Assembly (NCBI RefSeq): GCF_001413955.1
Contig: NZ_LCTZ01000002.1
Coordinates: 434,001 to 498,000 of the forward strand
Source of the DNA: Flagellimonas eckloniae
GTDB lineage: Bacteria; Bacteroidota; Bacteroidia; Flavobacteriales; Flavobacteriaceae
Direction of reading: 5' to 3'
Length of the DNA: 64,000 nt
Shown one piece after another: positions 50,180-58,188 of this stretch; the first letter of the stretch is position 1, and every line of letters begins with the position of its first letter. The notes under the pieces were generated by a model. It was not told the origin of the DNA. It made no database searches and saw nothing but the letters and a program-made list of their open reading frames with translations. A program made the position numbers and the translations under genes.

Positions 50180-50863
50180 ATGAGAAAATCAATGCTACTA
50201 AGGTTTTTGCTATTTGTTGGGTTCGTACTTTTTTACCCTACAATTTCAACTGCTCAAGAAAGAATGATTGAAGGTGTTGTTACAACTTTTGAGGATATTC
50301 ATGTTGCCAAAGCCAATATTAAAGTAGTAAGAACAAAGGAAGTGGTATTGACTGATACAATCGGTGTTTTTAAAATTACCTGTTTGCCTGGCGATAAAAT
50401 TAGGGTGAGTGCCAAAGGTTTTAATTCACAAACCTTTAGAGTTACTGAAAATACAACAACGGCTTTTATAAACCTTAAACTTAAACCCAATCCAAAGAAC
50501 CAAGAACTTGCAGTTGCATACGGACATGTAAAAGAAGGAAAGAACCTCAATGCGGTTACATCAGTAAACCCTGATGACCAAAGGTATGCAGATTTTTACA
50601 GTGTTTACCAAATATTAAACCAAATTCCCAATGTTGCGGTTAGCGGGTCAGATGTTATAATTAGGGGCAAAAACTCTATCAATGGAAATGGGGCGGCTTT
50701 AATTGTAGTCGATAGGATTATTCAACCGAGTCATTGGTTAAAAAATTTAGTTCCCCAAAACATTAAAAATGTCTCGGTGTTAAAGGGGGTTGCCGCTTCT
50801 TCTTATGGAGCTCGAGGCGCTAATGGAGTAATCCTTATAACTACCAAAAAAGGTACTGATTAA
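50180..50863 (+). CDS. Stand-alone carboxypeptidase-like/TonB plug protein without a barrel
   Basis: A 227-residue exported protein. ATG at 50180 (MRKSMLLRFLLFVG) starts the signal peptide, and an upstream start would precede it with 15 extra residues. Residues about 25-115 form a CarboxypepD-regulatory-like domain (IEGVVTTFEDIHVAKANIKVV). Residues about 130-225 form a SusC-type plug (NAVTSVNPDDQRYADFYSVYQILNQIPNVAVSGSDVIIRGKNSINGNGAALIVVDRII, and YGARGANGVILITTKKGTD). No barrel follows, so it cannot be a pore by itself. It could be a remnant or a free binding plug. Confidence 0.82.
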   Translation: MRKSMLLRFLLFVGFVLFYPTISTAQERMIEGVVTTFEDIHVAKANIKVVRTKEVVLTDTIGVFKITCLPGDKIRVSAKGFNSQTFRVTENTTTAFINLKLKPNPKNQELAVAYGHVKEGKNLNAVTSVNPDDQRYADFYSVYQILNQIPNVAVSGSDVIIRGKNSINGNGAALIVVDRIIQPSHWLKNLVPQNIKNVSVLKGVAASSYGARGANGVILITTKKGTD

Positions 50864-50901
50864 TATCCAACATTTTATTTAGACCTTAAAAAGCCCTACT
50901 A

Positions 50902-50932
50902 AACCCAGTATAACATGTTGGGTTGTTTTTTT
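50902..50932 (+). terminator. Terminator after the plug protein gene
   Basis: The arms aaccca (50902-50907) and tgggtt (50919-50924) form a stem followed by a run of T. Confidence 0.75.
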
Positions 50933-51070
50933 CAACCTGTTGAGTTGAAAAGGCAGTATTTGGAAAATAGCACATTTGTATTTTTACATTAAAATTTCCG
51001 AACTTCACGTATCTGCTACTAAAGACAATTAAAACAGTCCTTAGCTTAATGTTGGCAATAAGCTAAAACC
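50926..51070 (+). repeat. Direct repeat copy 2 with attC-like core, upstream of the GNAT gene
   Basis: The partner of 49203-49345, on the same strand, with about 80 percent identity by eye. The core runs from ccgaacttcacgtatc (50998) to gttggcaataagc (51051-51063). Confidence 0.7.
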
Positions 51071-51095
51071 ACAGTAGTCAAAAAAACTAAACAAC

Positions 51096-51602
51096 ATGAA
51101 AATTGAAAATAGCGGACTTACTGATATCTCTGAAATATTTAATTTATACAGGATAGCAACTGAATATATGAAATCAAAAAATCAAGTTTATTGGCCTGAA
51201 TTTTCAAAGGAATTAGTCTTAAATGAAATAGAAGAAAACAGACAATGGAAATTATTGATTGACGAAAAAATTGCTTGTATATGGGCTACAACTCTGAATG
51301 ACGAATTGATTTGGGGAAACAAAAAGGAGCCTTCGTTATATATTCATCGGATTGCTACCAACCCCGAATTTAGAGGTCAAAATTTGATTATAAAACTAAT
51401 TGACTGGGCGAATAAATTTGGAAAAAACAAAGACCTAAAGTTTATCAGAATGGATACTGTTGGTTTAAATGAAGGCTTAATAAGTCATTATAGAAAATTC
51501 GGATTTGAATTTTTAGGTGCCAAACGACTTGAAAACACTAATGGATTGCCAGAACATTATAAAAATGGAGAAGTATGCTATTTTCAAAAGTCAATAATCT
51601 GA
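51096..51602 (+). CDS. GNAT family N-acetyltransferase
   Basis: A 168-residue acetyltransferase. SLYIHRIATNPEFRGQNLIIKLIDWANKFG (about residues 76-105) contains the acetyl-CoA P-loop-like R-x-x-x-N/G motif RGQNL, and FIRMDTVGLNEGLISHYRKFGFEFLG completes the fold. The substrate is unknown. It is followed closely by the 113-residue gene, so they may form one cassette. Confidence 0.9.
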   Translation: MKIENSGLTDISEIFNLYRIATEYMKSKNQVYWPEFSKELVLNEIEENRQWKLLIDEKIACIWATTLNDELIWGNKKEPSLYIHRIATNPEFRGQNLIIKLIDWANKFGKNKDLKFIRMDTVGLNEGLISHYRKFGFEFLGAKRLENTNGLPEHYKNGEVCYFQKSII

Positions 51603-51614
51603 ACAACAATCGAT

Positions 51615-51956
51615 ATGATAATAAATTACAATAATAAAAGATTTAGTCCTGTTGAAAATACTGAAAACGGAGAAACTACAGCCGAAACGATTTTTATATA
51701 CAAACAAAAAGAAAACATTCTAACGTCTATATATAATGGAGGACAAGTTCTTAGCGGTCATTTAATTGGGCTTGTGGACGAAAATGGCAACATCGAAATG
51801 AGGTATCACCAAGTGAATAAAAAAGGAGAATTAATGACTGGAATTTGTCACTCAAAACCAGAGCTGCTACCTAATGGAAAAATCAGACTTTACGAAGATT
51901 GGAAATGGACTTCAGGCGATAAATCGAGCGGAAAATCCATTTTGGAAGAAATATAA
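51615..51956 (+). CDS. Hypothetical protein (N-acetylglutamate synthase-like label in some genomes)
   Basis: A 113-residue soluble protein, mainly beta: NKRFSPVENTENGETTAETIFIYKQKENILTSIYNGGQVLSGHLIGLVDENGNIEMRYHQVNKKGELMTGICHSKPELLPNGKIRLYEDWKWTSG. Similar short proteins are widely misnamed N-acetylglutamate synthase, which nothing here supports. It starts 13 bp after the GNAT gene, so the pair is probably co-transcribed. Confidence 0.7.
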   Translation: MIINYNNKRFSPVENTENGETTAETIFIYKQKENILTSIYNGGQVLSGHLIGLVDENGNIEMRYHQVNKKGELMTGICHSKPELLPNGKIRLYEDWKWTSGDKSSGKSILEEI

Positions 51957-52378
51957 CTCGAATTAAGTAAAACAGAAAAGCCAGTTGCCAATAAACACGA
52001 TAAGTGTAATCCAGATTCAGTATACCTGTTCTTTTAAAAGATACCTTAAAGCACAGTATGATTTTCCTTTTTCAAATTATTAATTGAATAGTATTCTTCC
52101 CAAAGGGTTATCTATCAAAATAATCTACGTTTTTAAATAGAATTCACGAGGTTGATATAGTTCCTTAAAAACGAACGATATCTTAATCTCTGGATGCATG
52201 GTAAAACTAAGCCCATCCACAACATTATTAGCTTGACCTTTTCAAAGACCCTCCATTCTCTGACTACAACAATAATCGAGGAACATTATCCTTTAGAAAA
52301 GAATACTTTCTAACTAATGAAAAATAAAAAACCACAAGTTTTCAATTAAAATAACATCTAACTATAAAACCAAAAAAT
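51957..52378. other. 422-bp intergenic region after the 113-residue gene
   Basis: Starts with agccagttgccaataaacac (51979-51998) and the 3' element acacgataagtgtaatcc with agattcagtata (51996-52024), followed by agataccttaaag. At 52125-52241 the minus strand has a 38-codon open stretch ending in TAG, including DGLSFTMHPEIKISFVFK, which I cannot assign. No intact gene is seen. Confidence 0.6.
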
Positions 52379-53248
52379 ATGATCTATAGGAAAATAACAT
52401 TCTTTGTATTGGGCTCACTACTATTATGTTCTTGCGGTGGATTAAGTAGTAAAGGAAAACAAGAAATAGGTGGCGAACAACTAGAAGAAGATTGGAGACC
52501 ACCTGAAGGAGATCGAAGACGACCTGAAGGAGGTAGAAGAGAATATGTAGCTGTGCCTACAGCTCCAGGTAAAGCCACGCCTTTATCTGCATTTGATGAA
52601 TTTAATCCTAATTCGGTAACCATTTCATTTGATGGTGATGAAATCACAATTTCTTCAACTGGTTTTCCTAACCATACCACACCATATTGGCAAGAAACTG
52701 ATTCTCTGTACATTGAACCTGTAGTTGCCATTGCCCAAACGCCAGGTCGTATGGGTAGCCATCGCGATCGTAGTCATACGCTCACTGTGCCCGCTGCACC
52801 AGGATTGGCTGTAAGGAGTACAGCTACAAGTTTGGGCGCTATCGGTATTGCCGTAACTGGTGTACCTATTTTTAATGATTCTGAAGGGCCAGGCAGACCT
52901 TTGGAAGAAAAGATTGCAGAAACATTTGATTATGCCGGAGGCCATGTTGGCCCCTCGGGTTATCACTATCACTCAGAGTCTATGGATGTTCCTGAAAATA
53001 CTACGCTCTCCCATGATGATGAAAAATTAATAGGGATTATGGCAGATGGGTTTTTAATTTATGGCAGAAGAGAGATGGATGGCTCTTATCCTTCGGATTT
53101 AGATGAATCAGGCGGACATCTTGGAGCTACACAGCACAGTAATGGCGAAGAATTTTATCACTATCACATTGTAAATGAATATTATTTTGGAAATTTAATT
53201 GTGCTCTTCGGTGGCGATTTTATGGGTTCTCCAAACACTATCTTGTAA
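52379..53248 (+). CDS. YHYH domain lipoprotein
   Basis: A 289-residue lipoprotein (LLLCSC, Cys19). A low-complexity Arg/Pro/Glu/Gly linker (about 34-54) follows, then the YHYH domain of unknown function. YAGGHVGPSGYHYHSESM (about 180-197) and HLGATQHSNGEEFYHYHIVNEYYFGN (about 245-270) both carry the Y-H-Y-H motif that could bind metal. It has no close partner gene and ends the accessory island. Confidence 0.85.
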   Translation: MIYRKITFFVLGSLLLCSCGGLSSKGKQEIGGEQLEEDWRPPEGDRRRPEGGRREYVAVPTAPGKATPLSAFDEFNPNSVTISFDGDEITISSTGFPNHTTPYWQETDSLYIEPVVAIAQTPGRMGSHRDRSHTLTVPAAPGLAVRSTATSLGAIGIAVTGVPIFNDSEGPGRPLEEKIAETFDYAGGHVGPSGYHYHSESMDVPENTTLSHDDEKLIGIMADGFLIYGRREMDGSYPSDLDESGGHLGATQHSNGEEFYHYHIVNEYYFGNLIVLFGGDFMGSPNTIL

Positions 53249-53347
53249 AAACAACACGTCCTTAAAAATTAAAAAAGACATACTAGAGGAATTTACAATA
53301 GTTTGAACAAAACCTCAATTAAACAATTAATTGCTTGGTTTTATAAT

Positions 53348-53394
53348 ACTCGTGAAAATCCAAATTCAGCAGCTGTTTTTTGAAAAACTTCTTA
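53348..53394 (+). repeat. Weak third copy of the 3' element
   Basis: The sequence ctcgtgaaaatccaaattcag then cagctgttttttgaaaaact resembles the 3' elements at 49984 and 51996 (cacgataagtgtaaccc, aaattcagtag, ccgttttttaaga). It lies at the end of the YHYH gene and touches the purB end. Confidence 0.45.
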
Positions 53395-54735
53395 AACCCC
53401 CGTATAATTCGCTGGAGTTATTTTTTTGAGCTCATCTTTTATAGTACCCGAAACCTCCAATGTATCAATAAAGTCCGCAATGGACTTTTGGGTTATTTTT
53501 TCGTTGGTACGTGTAAGACCTTTAAGGGCTTCATAGGGATTTGGGTAGCCTTCTCGTCGCAATATGGTTTGAATGGCCTCTGCTACCACGGCCCAGTTGT
53601 TTTCCAAGTCTTCTTCAAACTTTTCTGCGTTCAACACCAACTTGTTCAAACCTTTAAGAGTGGATAAAAAAGCTACCTGAGTATGCCCAAAAGGAACGCC
53701 CACATTTCTTAGTACCGTACTGTCGGTCAAGTCACGCTGTAAGCGTGAAACCGGAAGTTTTGCGGACAAATGTTCAAACAAGGCATTGGCAAGACCCAAA
53801 TTTCCCTCAGAATTCTCAAAATCGATGGGATTTACCTTATGTGGCATTGCCGAAGAGCCAACTTCCCCTTTTTTGATTTTCTGTTTAAAATAATCCATGG
53901 AAATATAGGTCCAGAAATCCCTATTTAAATCAATATAGATTGTATTGATCCGTTTTAGGCAATCGAACAAGGCGGCCATGTGGTCGTAATGTTCAATTTG
54001 AGTGGTTGGGAACGAATGGTGCAATCCCAATTTTTCCTGAACAAACTGTTGTCCAAAAGCTTTCCAATCTATGGTTGCATAAGCTACTTTGTGCGCATTG
54101 TAATTTCCTGTTGCCCCACCAAATTTGGCAGCACTGGGAATGTCATTTAATAAATTAAACTGCTCTTTCAATCGCTCTACATAAACATCGATTTCTTTTC
54201 CCAATCGAGTAGGGGAGGCCGGTTGTCCGTGGGTCCGGGCCAGCATGGGGATGGCCGCCCATTCTGTGGCCAATGCTTTTAATTTTTCAAATACCTCAAA
54301 ATAGAGCGGTACGTAAACATTGTTCATGGCCTCCTTGATGGAAAGTGGAATAGCGGTGTTGTTTATATCCTGTGAAGTAAGACCAAAATGGATAAATTCT
54401 TTGTGTTTTTCAAGTCCCAAACCATCAAACTTCTGCTTGATGAAATACTCAACAGCCTTTACATCATGGTTTGTAGTTTTTTCAATTTCTTTTATAGCAG
54501 TCGCATCTTCCGAAGAAAAATCAAGATAGATTTTCTGCAAGTCAGAAAATTTGGAGGTATCAAAATCCGCTAGCTGCGGAAGCGGAATTTCGCAGAGTGC
54601 AATAAAGTATTCGATCTCTACTTGCACCCGATATTTAATGAGTGCTTCTTCTGAAAAATAGCCACCTAGGGCTTCTGTTTTATTTCGGTAACGGCCATCA
54701 ATCGGGGAAATGGCACTTAGTTGGTTCAAGGACAT
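53392..54735 (-). CDS. purB: Adenylosuccinate lyase
   Basis: The 447-residue enzyme acts in purine synthesis, splitting SAICAR and adenylosuccinate to fumarate. The N-terminal SAISPIDGRYR, the RTHGQPASPTRLGKEI segment with the catalytic His, and the signature loop GSSAMPHKVNPIDFENSEGN are clear. ATG at 54735 (MSLNQLSAI) is preferred over ATG three codons earlier, because this is where the family starts. The preceding 187-residue gene lies on the same strand 46 bp upstream. Confidence 0.95.
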   Translation of the reverse strand: MSLNQLSAISPIDGRYRNKTEALGGYFSEEALIKYRVQVEIEYFIALCEIPLPQLADFDTSKFSDLQKIYLDFSSEDATAIKEIEKTTNHDVKAVEYFIKQKFDGLGLEKHKEFIHFGLTSQDINNTAIPLSIKEAMNNVYVPLYFEVFEKLKALATEWAAIPMLARTHGQPASPTRLGKEIDVYVERLKEQFNLLNDIPSAAKFGGATGNYNAHKVAYATIDWKAFGQQFVQEKLGLHHSFPTTQIEHYDHMAALFDCLKRINTIYIDLNRDFWTYISMDYFKQKIKKGEVGSSAMPHKVNPIDFENSEGNLGLANALFEHLSAKLPVSRLQRDLTDSTVLRNVGVPFGHTQVAFLSTLKGLNKLVLNAEKFEEDLENNWAVVAEAIQTILRREGYPNPYEALKGLTRTNEKITQKSIADFIDTLEVSGTIKDELKKITPANYTGV

Positions 54736-54790
54736 TGCTTTCAAATTTTGAAAGCATCAAAGATACTTAAAGTCATAGAGTTTAGTGCCT

Positions 54791-55354
54791 TTATTCCTTG
54801 AGCATATCCAAGGTTTTTTTCGCCCTGTTTTTGTATCCGGCACTTCCAGAGGATATTGTGTCTTCCAATACAAGTTTTAGTTCTGGGTGTACCCAGTCAT
54901 ATTTTGTTCCCAGATGATATAAACTTGTCATAGCAAAGACTTTTGCCGCGGCTTTGTGTTCTCCTATTAACCAATCAAAACAGGTGGTTAGCATCAGTTC
55001 AAGTTGGATAGCGTTGATATGCTTTTGAAATGGGGCGCTTTTCTGCTCAAAATAGGCCTCGCAGACCAATTGACAAACGTGTGCCATAGGTCGAATACAG
55101 GATTCTGATTGAAGCCCACTGAGTCCTTGGGCAAATTCATCAAAATAGGGGAGTAGATATTGTAATTTTTTTCGCATGAGATGATCAAACACCCAACTTG
55201 CATTGAAGGTGCCTTGTTTGTCCTCAATATATATCTCCTGAAGAAGACAAGATGTTAATTCAGGAAATTCCAACAGTTGGACCACCAATTGATTGATTTC
55301 TATTTTGGAAAGTCGCTTTGAATTTAATGAGGTGCGGAGTTGTTGTTCGGTCAC
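54791..55354 (-). CDS. Hypothetical helical protein next to purB
   Basis: A 187-residue all-alpha protein (TEQQLRTSLNSKRLSKIEINQLVVQLLEFPEL, MAHVCQLVCEAYFEQKSAPFQKHINAIQLELMLTTCFDWLIGEHKAAAKVFAMTSLYHLG). It looks HEAT-repeat-like. Its position upstream of purB recurs in Flavobacteriia as far as I know, so a linked role or just shared transcription is possible. No catalytic motif. Confidence 0.65.
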   Translation of the reverse strand: MTEQQLRTSLNSKRLSKIEINQLVVQLLEFPELTSCLLQEIYIEDKQGTFNASWVFDHLMRKKLQYLLPYFDEFAQGLSGLQSESCIRPMAHVCQLVCEAYFEQKSAPFQKHINAIQLELMLTTCFDWLIGEHKAAAKVFAMTSLYHLGTKYDWVHPELKLVLEDTISSGSAGYKNRAKKTLDMLKE

Positions 55355-55386
55355 AAAATACTATTTTTACTAAAAACACTTAGTTG

Positions 55387-55860
55387 ATGAAAGTAATAAA
55401 AAAAATAGGAATTGTACTCTTGATCATTTTTATTGGAATGCAATTTTATCGACCTGAAAAAAACACGGCAAGTGGGGATTATTTAGCAATTTTTGAAGCT
55501 GAAACAAAACCAAATGAGTCAGTAAAGGAAATTTTAAAAACCACTTGTTATGATTGCCACAGTGACCATACAGAGTACCCTTGGTACAACAATGTAGCTC
55601 CGATTTCCTATTGGTTGGACGATCATATTAGAGATGGGAAGAAGCACCTAAACTTTTCCGATTGGCAAAATTACTCGGCTAAAAAGAAGGACCATAAATT
55701 AGACGAACTTATAGAAGAGGTTGAGGAAGGAAAAATGCCGTTAGATGAATATACATGGACACACAAAGAAGCCAAACTTACCGAAAACCAGGTGAAAACC
55801 TTATTGGAATGGGCACGACAGGCTAGGTTACCATATCAGAAAGCTCTGCAACAAGATTAG
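55387..55860 (+). CDS. Heme-binding domain protein (haem_bd type)
   Basis: A 157-residue exported or anchored protein (N-terminal helix about residues 4-20). Cys54-xx-Cys57-His58 (TTCYDCHSDH) is a heme c motif, followed by YPWYNNVAPISYWLDDHIRDGKKHLNFSDW, which is typical of the haem_bd family. ATG at 55387 is preferred over TTG one codon upstream. Its end overlaps the sirtuin gene end by 38 bp on the other strand. Confidence 0.86.
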   Translation: MKVIKKIGIVLLIIFIGMQFYRPEKNTASGDYLAIFEAETKPNESVKEILKTTCYDCHSDHTEYPWYNNVAPISYWLDDHIRDGKKHLNFSDWQNYSAKKKDHKLDELIEEVEEGKMPLDEYTWTHKEAKLTENQVKTLLEWARQARLPYQKALQQD

Positions 55861-56524
55861 GCACTCCATTTACAGCTGTTTTAGGTATTACGGTCAGATT
55901 CTTAAAATCTGACTTAGCTACACTAGGTTTTGGGTCCACAAAGTAAATAGGCACTTGGTCCGATACATAATTTATCAAACTTGCTGCTGGATAAACTTGC
56001 ATTGAAGTCCCAATAATGATCAGGATATCGGCATTCAATGTAATATCGATTGCCGGTTTCAGCATAGGAACCATTTCACCAAACCAGACAATATGTGGCC
56101 GTAATTGATGACCGTTTTCGTCCAAATCTCCTAGAATCAAATCTTTTTTCCAGGTTAGCACATGATTTTCGTTTGCTGTGCTTCTAACCTTAAACAATTC
56201 GCCGTGCAAATGCACTACACGGGAACTTCCCGCCTGTTCATGCAGATTGTCTACATTTTGGGTTACAATGTTCACATCAAACCATTTTTCCAAGTCTACA
56301 AGGGCTTTGTGTCCGGCATTTGGGGAAACCTCTAAAAGCTGTCGCCTTCTTTGGTTGTAAAAATCCAAAACCAATTCAGGATTCTTTGCAAACCCTTGAG
56401 GTGAAGCAACTTCCATAACATCATGCCCTTCCCATAATCCATCTGAATCCCTAAAAGTGTTTATACCACTTTCTGCGCTCATACCGGCACCGGTTAGCAC
56501 AACGATTTTTTGTTTTCCACTCAT
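55823..56524 (-). CDS. NAD-dependent deacylase (sirtuin), zinc cysteines lacking
   Basis: A 233-residue Sir2-type deacylase that removes acyl groups from lysines using NAD. LTGAGMSAESGINTFRDSDGLW (about 10-31), TQNVDNLH (88-95) and the catalytic HG (His107) are present. RPHIVWFGEMVPM (142-154) is the later NAD-binding motif. The four zinc cysteines are absent between residues 110 and 142, which is also seen in other Bacteroidota from memory. It is divergent from the SpoU methyltransferase. Confidence 0.9.
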   Translation of the reverse strand: MSGKQKIVVLTGAGMSAESGINTFRDSDGLWEGHDVMEVASPQGFAKNPELVLDFYNQRRRQLLEVSPNAGHKALVDLEKWFDVNIVTQNVDNLHEQAGSSRVVHLHGELFKVRSTANENHVLTWKKDLILGDLDENGHQLRPHIVWFGEMVPMLKPAIDITLNADILIIIGTSMQVYPAASLINYVSDQVPIYFVDPKPSVAKSDFKNLTVIPKTAVNGVPNLVAELSDMVT

Positions 56525-56568
56525 TGGTCATAAAAATAAGAATTTCATTTTTCGTTATCTTGTGATTT

Positions 56569-57222
56569 ATGTTTGACGATGATTTGTTGACATATCTTGA
56601 GGGTTTTCTTACGGAAGATCGGAAACAACGCTTTTTGGAGGTACTACAAAACCGCTCTAAGTATATTACGGTTGCAATTGAAGATGTTTTCCAGTTGCAT
56701 AACACGAGTGCCGTGATACGTAGTTGTGATGCATTTGGAGTTCAGGAGGTGCATGTTGTTGAGGGCAGGTTTGGAGAGCGCCTCGATAAGAATATTGCCA
56801 TGGGAGCTGAGCAGTGGGTGGATGTAAACAGATATCAAACCACATCTGAATGTATATCTACACTACGGCAAAGAGGGTATCAAATTATTGCGACGACCCC
56901 ACACAATGATTCGTGTTTGCTTTCTAATTTTAAATTGAAAACAAAAACAGCCTTGTTTTTTGGTACGGAGAAAGAAGGGTTGAGTGATGAGGTAATGGCA
57001 AATGCGGATGGGTTTTTAAAAATACCCATGGTGGGTTTTTCGGAGAGTTTGAACATTTCTGTCTCGGCGGCTATCATTATACAGGAGTTGATGGAAAAAC
57101 TCAGAAAAACTGATATTGAGTGGCAACTTTCGGATATTGAAATACTGGAAAAGCAATTGGATTGGACCAAAAAATCCATTAAAAACGTGGAAGGGATCAT
57201 CGGGCGTTACCTGGAAAAATGA
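56569..57222 (+). CDS. SpoU/TrmH family RNA 2'-O-methyltransferase
   Basis: A 217-residue methyltransferase with the trefoil knot: NTSAVIRSCDAFGVQEVHVVE (motif 1), LFFGTEKEGLSDEVMANAD (motif 2) and IPMVGFSESLNISVSAAIIIQELM (motif 3). The length and the lack of an N-terminal L30e domain fit TrmH (Gm18 of tRNA). Other RNA targets are possible. The start is on the opposite strand from the sirtuin with 44 bp between. Confidence 0.9.
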   Translation: MFDDDLLTYLEGFLTEDRKQRFLEVLQNRSKYITVAIEDVFQLHNTSAVIRSCDAFGVQEVHVVEGRFGERLDKNIAMGAEQWVDVNRYQTTSECISTLRQRGYQIIATTPHNDSCLLSNFKLKTKTALFFGTEKEGLSDEVMANADGFLKIPMVGFSESLNISVSAAIIIQELMEKLRKTDIEWQLSDIEILEKQLDWTKKSIKNVEGIIGRYLEK

Positions 57223-57266
57223 CTTTTTTGTATTTTTAGCAATAACCAATTTTTAAAACTAAAAAA

Positions 57267-57794
57267 ATGACAACTGTACTTTACATTTTAGGAGGGATTG
57301 TTTTGTTGATTCTGTTTTTGGCGGTTATAGCGCCAAAATCGTACAATGTTTCAAGATCTATTGAAATAGCCAAACCTAAGGCCGAAGTGTTTGAGAACCT
57401 TAAGTTTTTGAAAAATCAAGATGCTTGGTCACCTTGGAACAAGAAAGACCCCAACATGGAAAAAAAGTTTACTGGAACCGATGGGGAAGTTGGAGCTACA
57501 AGTTACTGGAACGGGAATAAGGATGTTGGCGAAGGTGAGCAGGAAATTACCAAGATTGTGGATGGCGAACGTGTTGAATCTGAACTTCGCTTTTTAAAAC
57601 CTTGGAAATCCACTTCAGATGCCTACCTGACCACTGAGGAGGTTGATTCGGACACTACCAAAGTTACTTGGGGCTTTTCAGGAAAGAATAAATTCCCAAC
57701 AAGTATTTTTATGTTATTCATGAATATGGACAAAGCTGTTGGGGGAGATTTTGAGGAAGGATTGGCCAGTCTAAAAGAAACATTGGAAAAATAG
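57267..57794 (+). CDS. Membrane-anchored SRPBCC protein
   Basis: A 175-residue protein. One N-terminal membrane helix (about 3-21) is followed by a START-like domain (SYNVSRSIEIAKPKAEVFENLKFLKNQDAWSPWNKKDPNMEKKFTG). The final helix ends GGDFEEGLASLKETLEK. Members resemble polyketide-cyclase-like proteins. It starts 44 bp after the methyltransferase and sits 2 bp before the VOC gene, so they form an operon. Confidence 0.85.
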   Translation: MTTVLYILGGIVLLILFLAVIAPKSYNVSRSIEIAKPKAEVFENLKFLKNQDAWSPWNKKDPNMEKKFTGTDGEVGATSYWNGNKDVGEGEQEITKIVDGERVESELRFLKPWKSTSDAYLTTEEVDSDTTKVTWGFSGKNKFPTSIFMLFMNMDKAVGGDFEEGLASLKETLEK

Positions 57795-57796
57795 GT

Positions 57797-58177
57797 ATGG
57801 AACAAAATATGGTTGGATGGTTTGAGATTCCTGTTTCGGATATGGAACGGGCCAAGACGTTTTATGAAAAAGTTTTTCAAATCAAGATTCAAGTTCAGGA
57901 TTTAGGAGGTACGCAAATGGGATGGTTTCCTTGGGCAGAAGGAAAAAACGGGGCCGCCGGGTCACTGATTTTACAACCCGATTGGTACAAGCCTAGCGCA
58001 ACGGATGGCGTACTGGTGTATTTTGCAAGCACGGATGTCCAGATTGAACTGGATTTAATTGAAGCCGCTGGAGGAAAAATTTTAAAACCAAAAACCCAGA
58101 TAAGCCCAGATGTGGGTTATATGGGATTGTTTTTGGATACCGAAGGGAATCGTATTGCACTTCACTCGAGGAAGTAA
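57797..58177 (+). CDS. VOC family (glyoxalase/bleomycin-resistance fold) protein
   Basis: A 126-residue single-domain protein. GWFEIPVSDMERAKTFYEKVFQIKI (about 6-30) and GGKILKPKTQISPDVGYMGLFLDTEGNRIALHS (about 91-123) are the two beta-alpha-beta-beta-beta halves. Members bind divalent metal through His/Glu. The substrate is unknown. It follows the SRPBCC gene by 2 bp. Confidence 0.88.
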   Translation: MEQNMVGWFEIPVSDMERAKTFYEKVFQIKIQVQDLGGTQMGWFPWAEGKNGAAGSLILQPDWYKPSATDGVLVYFASTDVQIELDLIEAAGGKILKPKTQISPDVGYMGLFLDTEGNRIALHSRK

Positions 58178-58188
58178 ACCTTTCATAT

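Noticed and set aside
51615..51956. Naming the 113-residue protein as N-acetylglutamate synthase
   Set aside because: No GNAT or amino-acid kinase motif is present. The label appears to come from misannotation of relatives.
52125..52241. 38-codon open stretch on the minus strand with a protein-like look
   Set aside because: It has stops on both sides, is too short and matches nothing I recognise. It may be a relic or chance.
49203..53391. A full integron with integrase
   Set aside because: No tyrosine recombinase gene exists in the window. Only attC-like edges are seen, so the integron reading is kept as a hypothesis.
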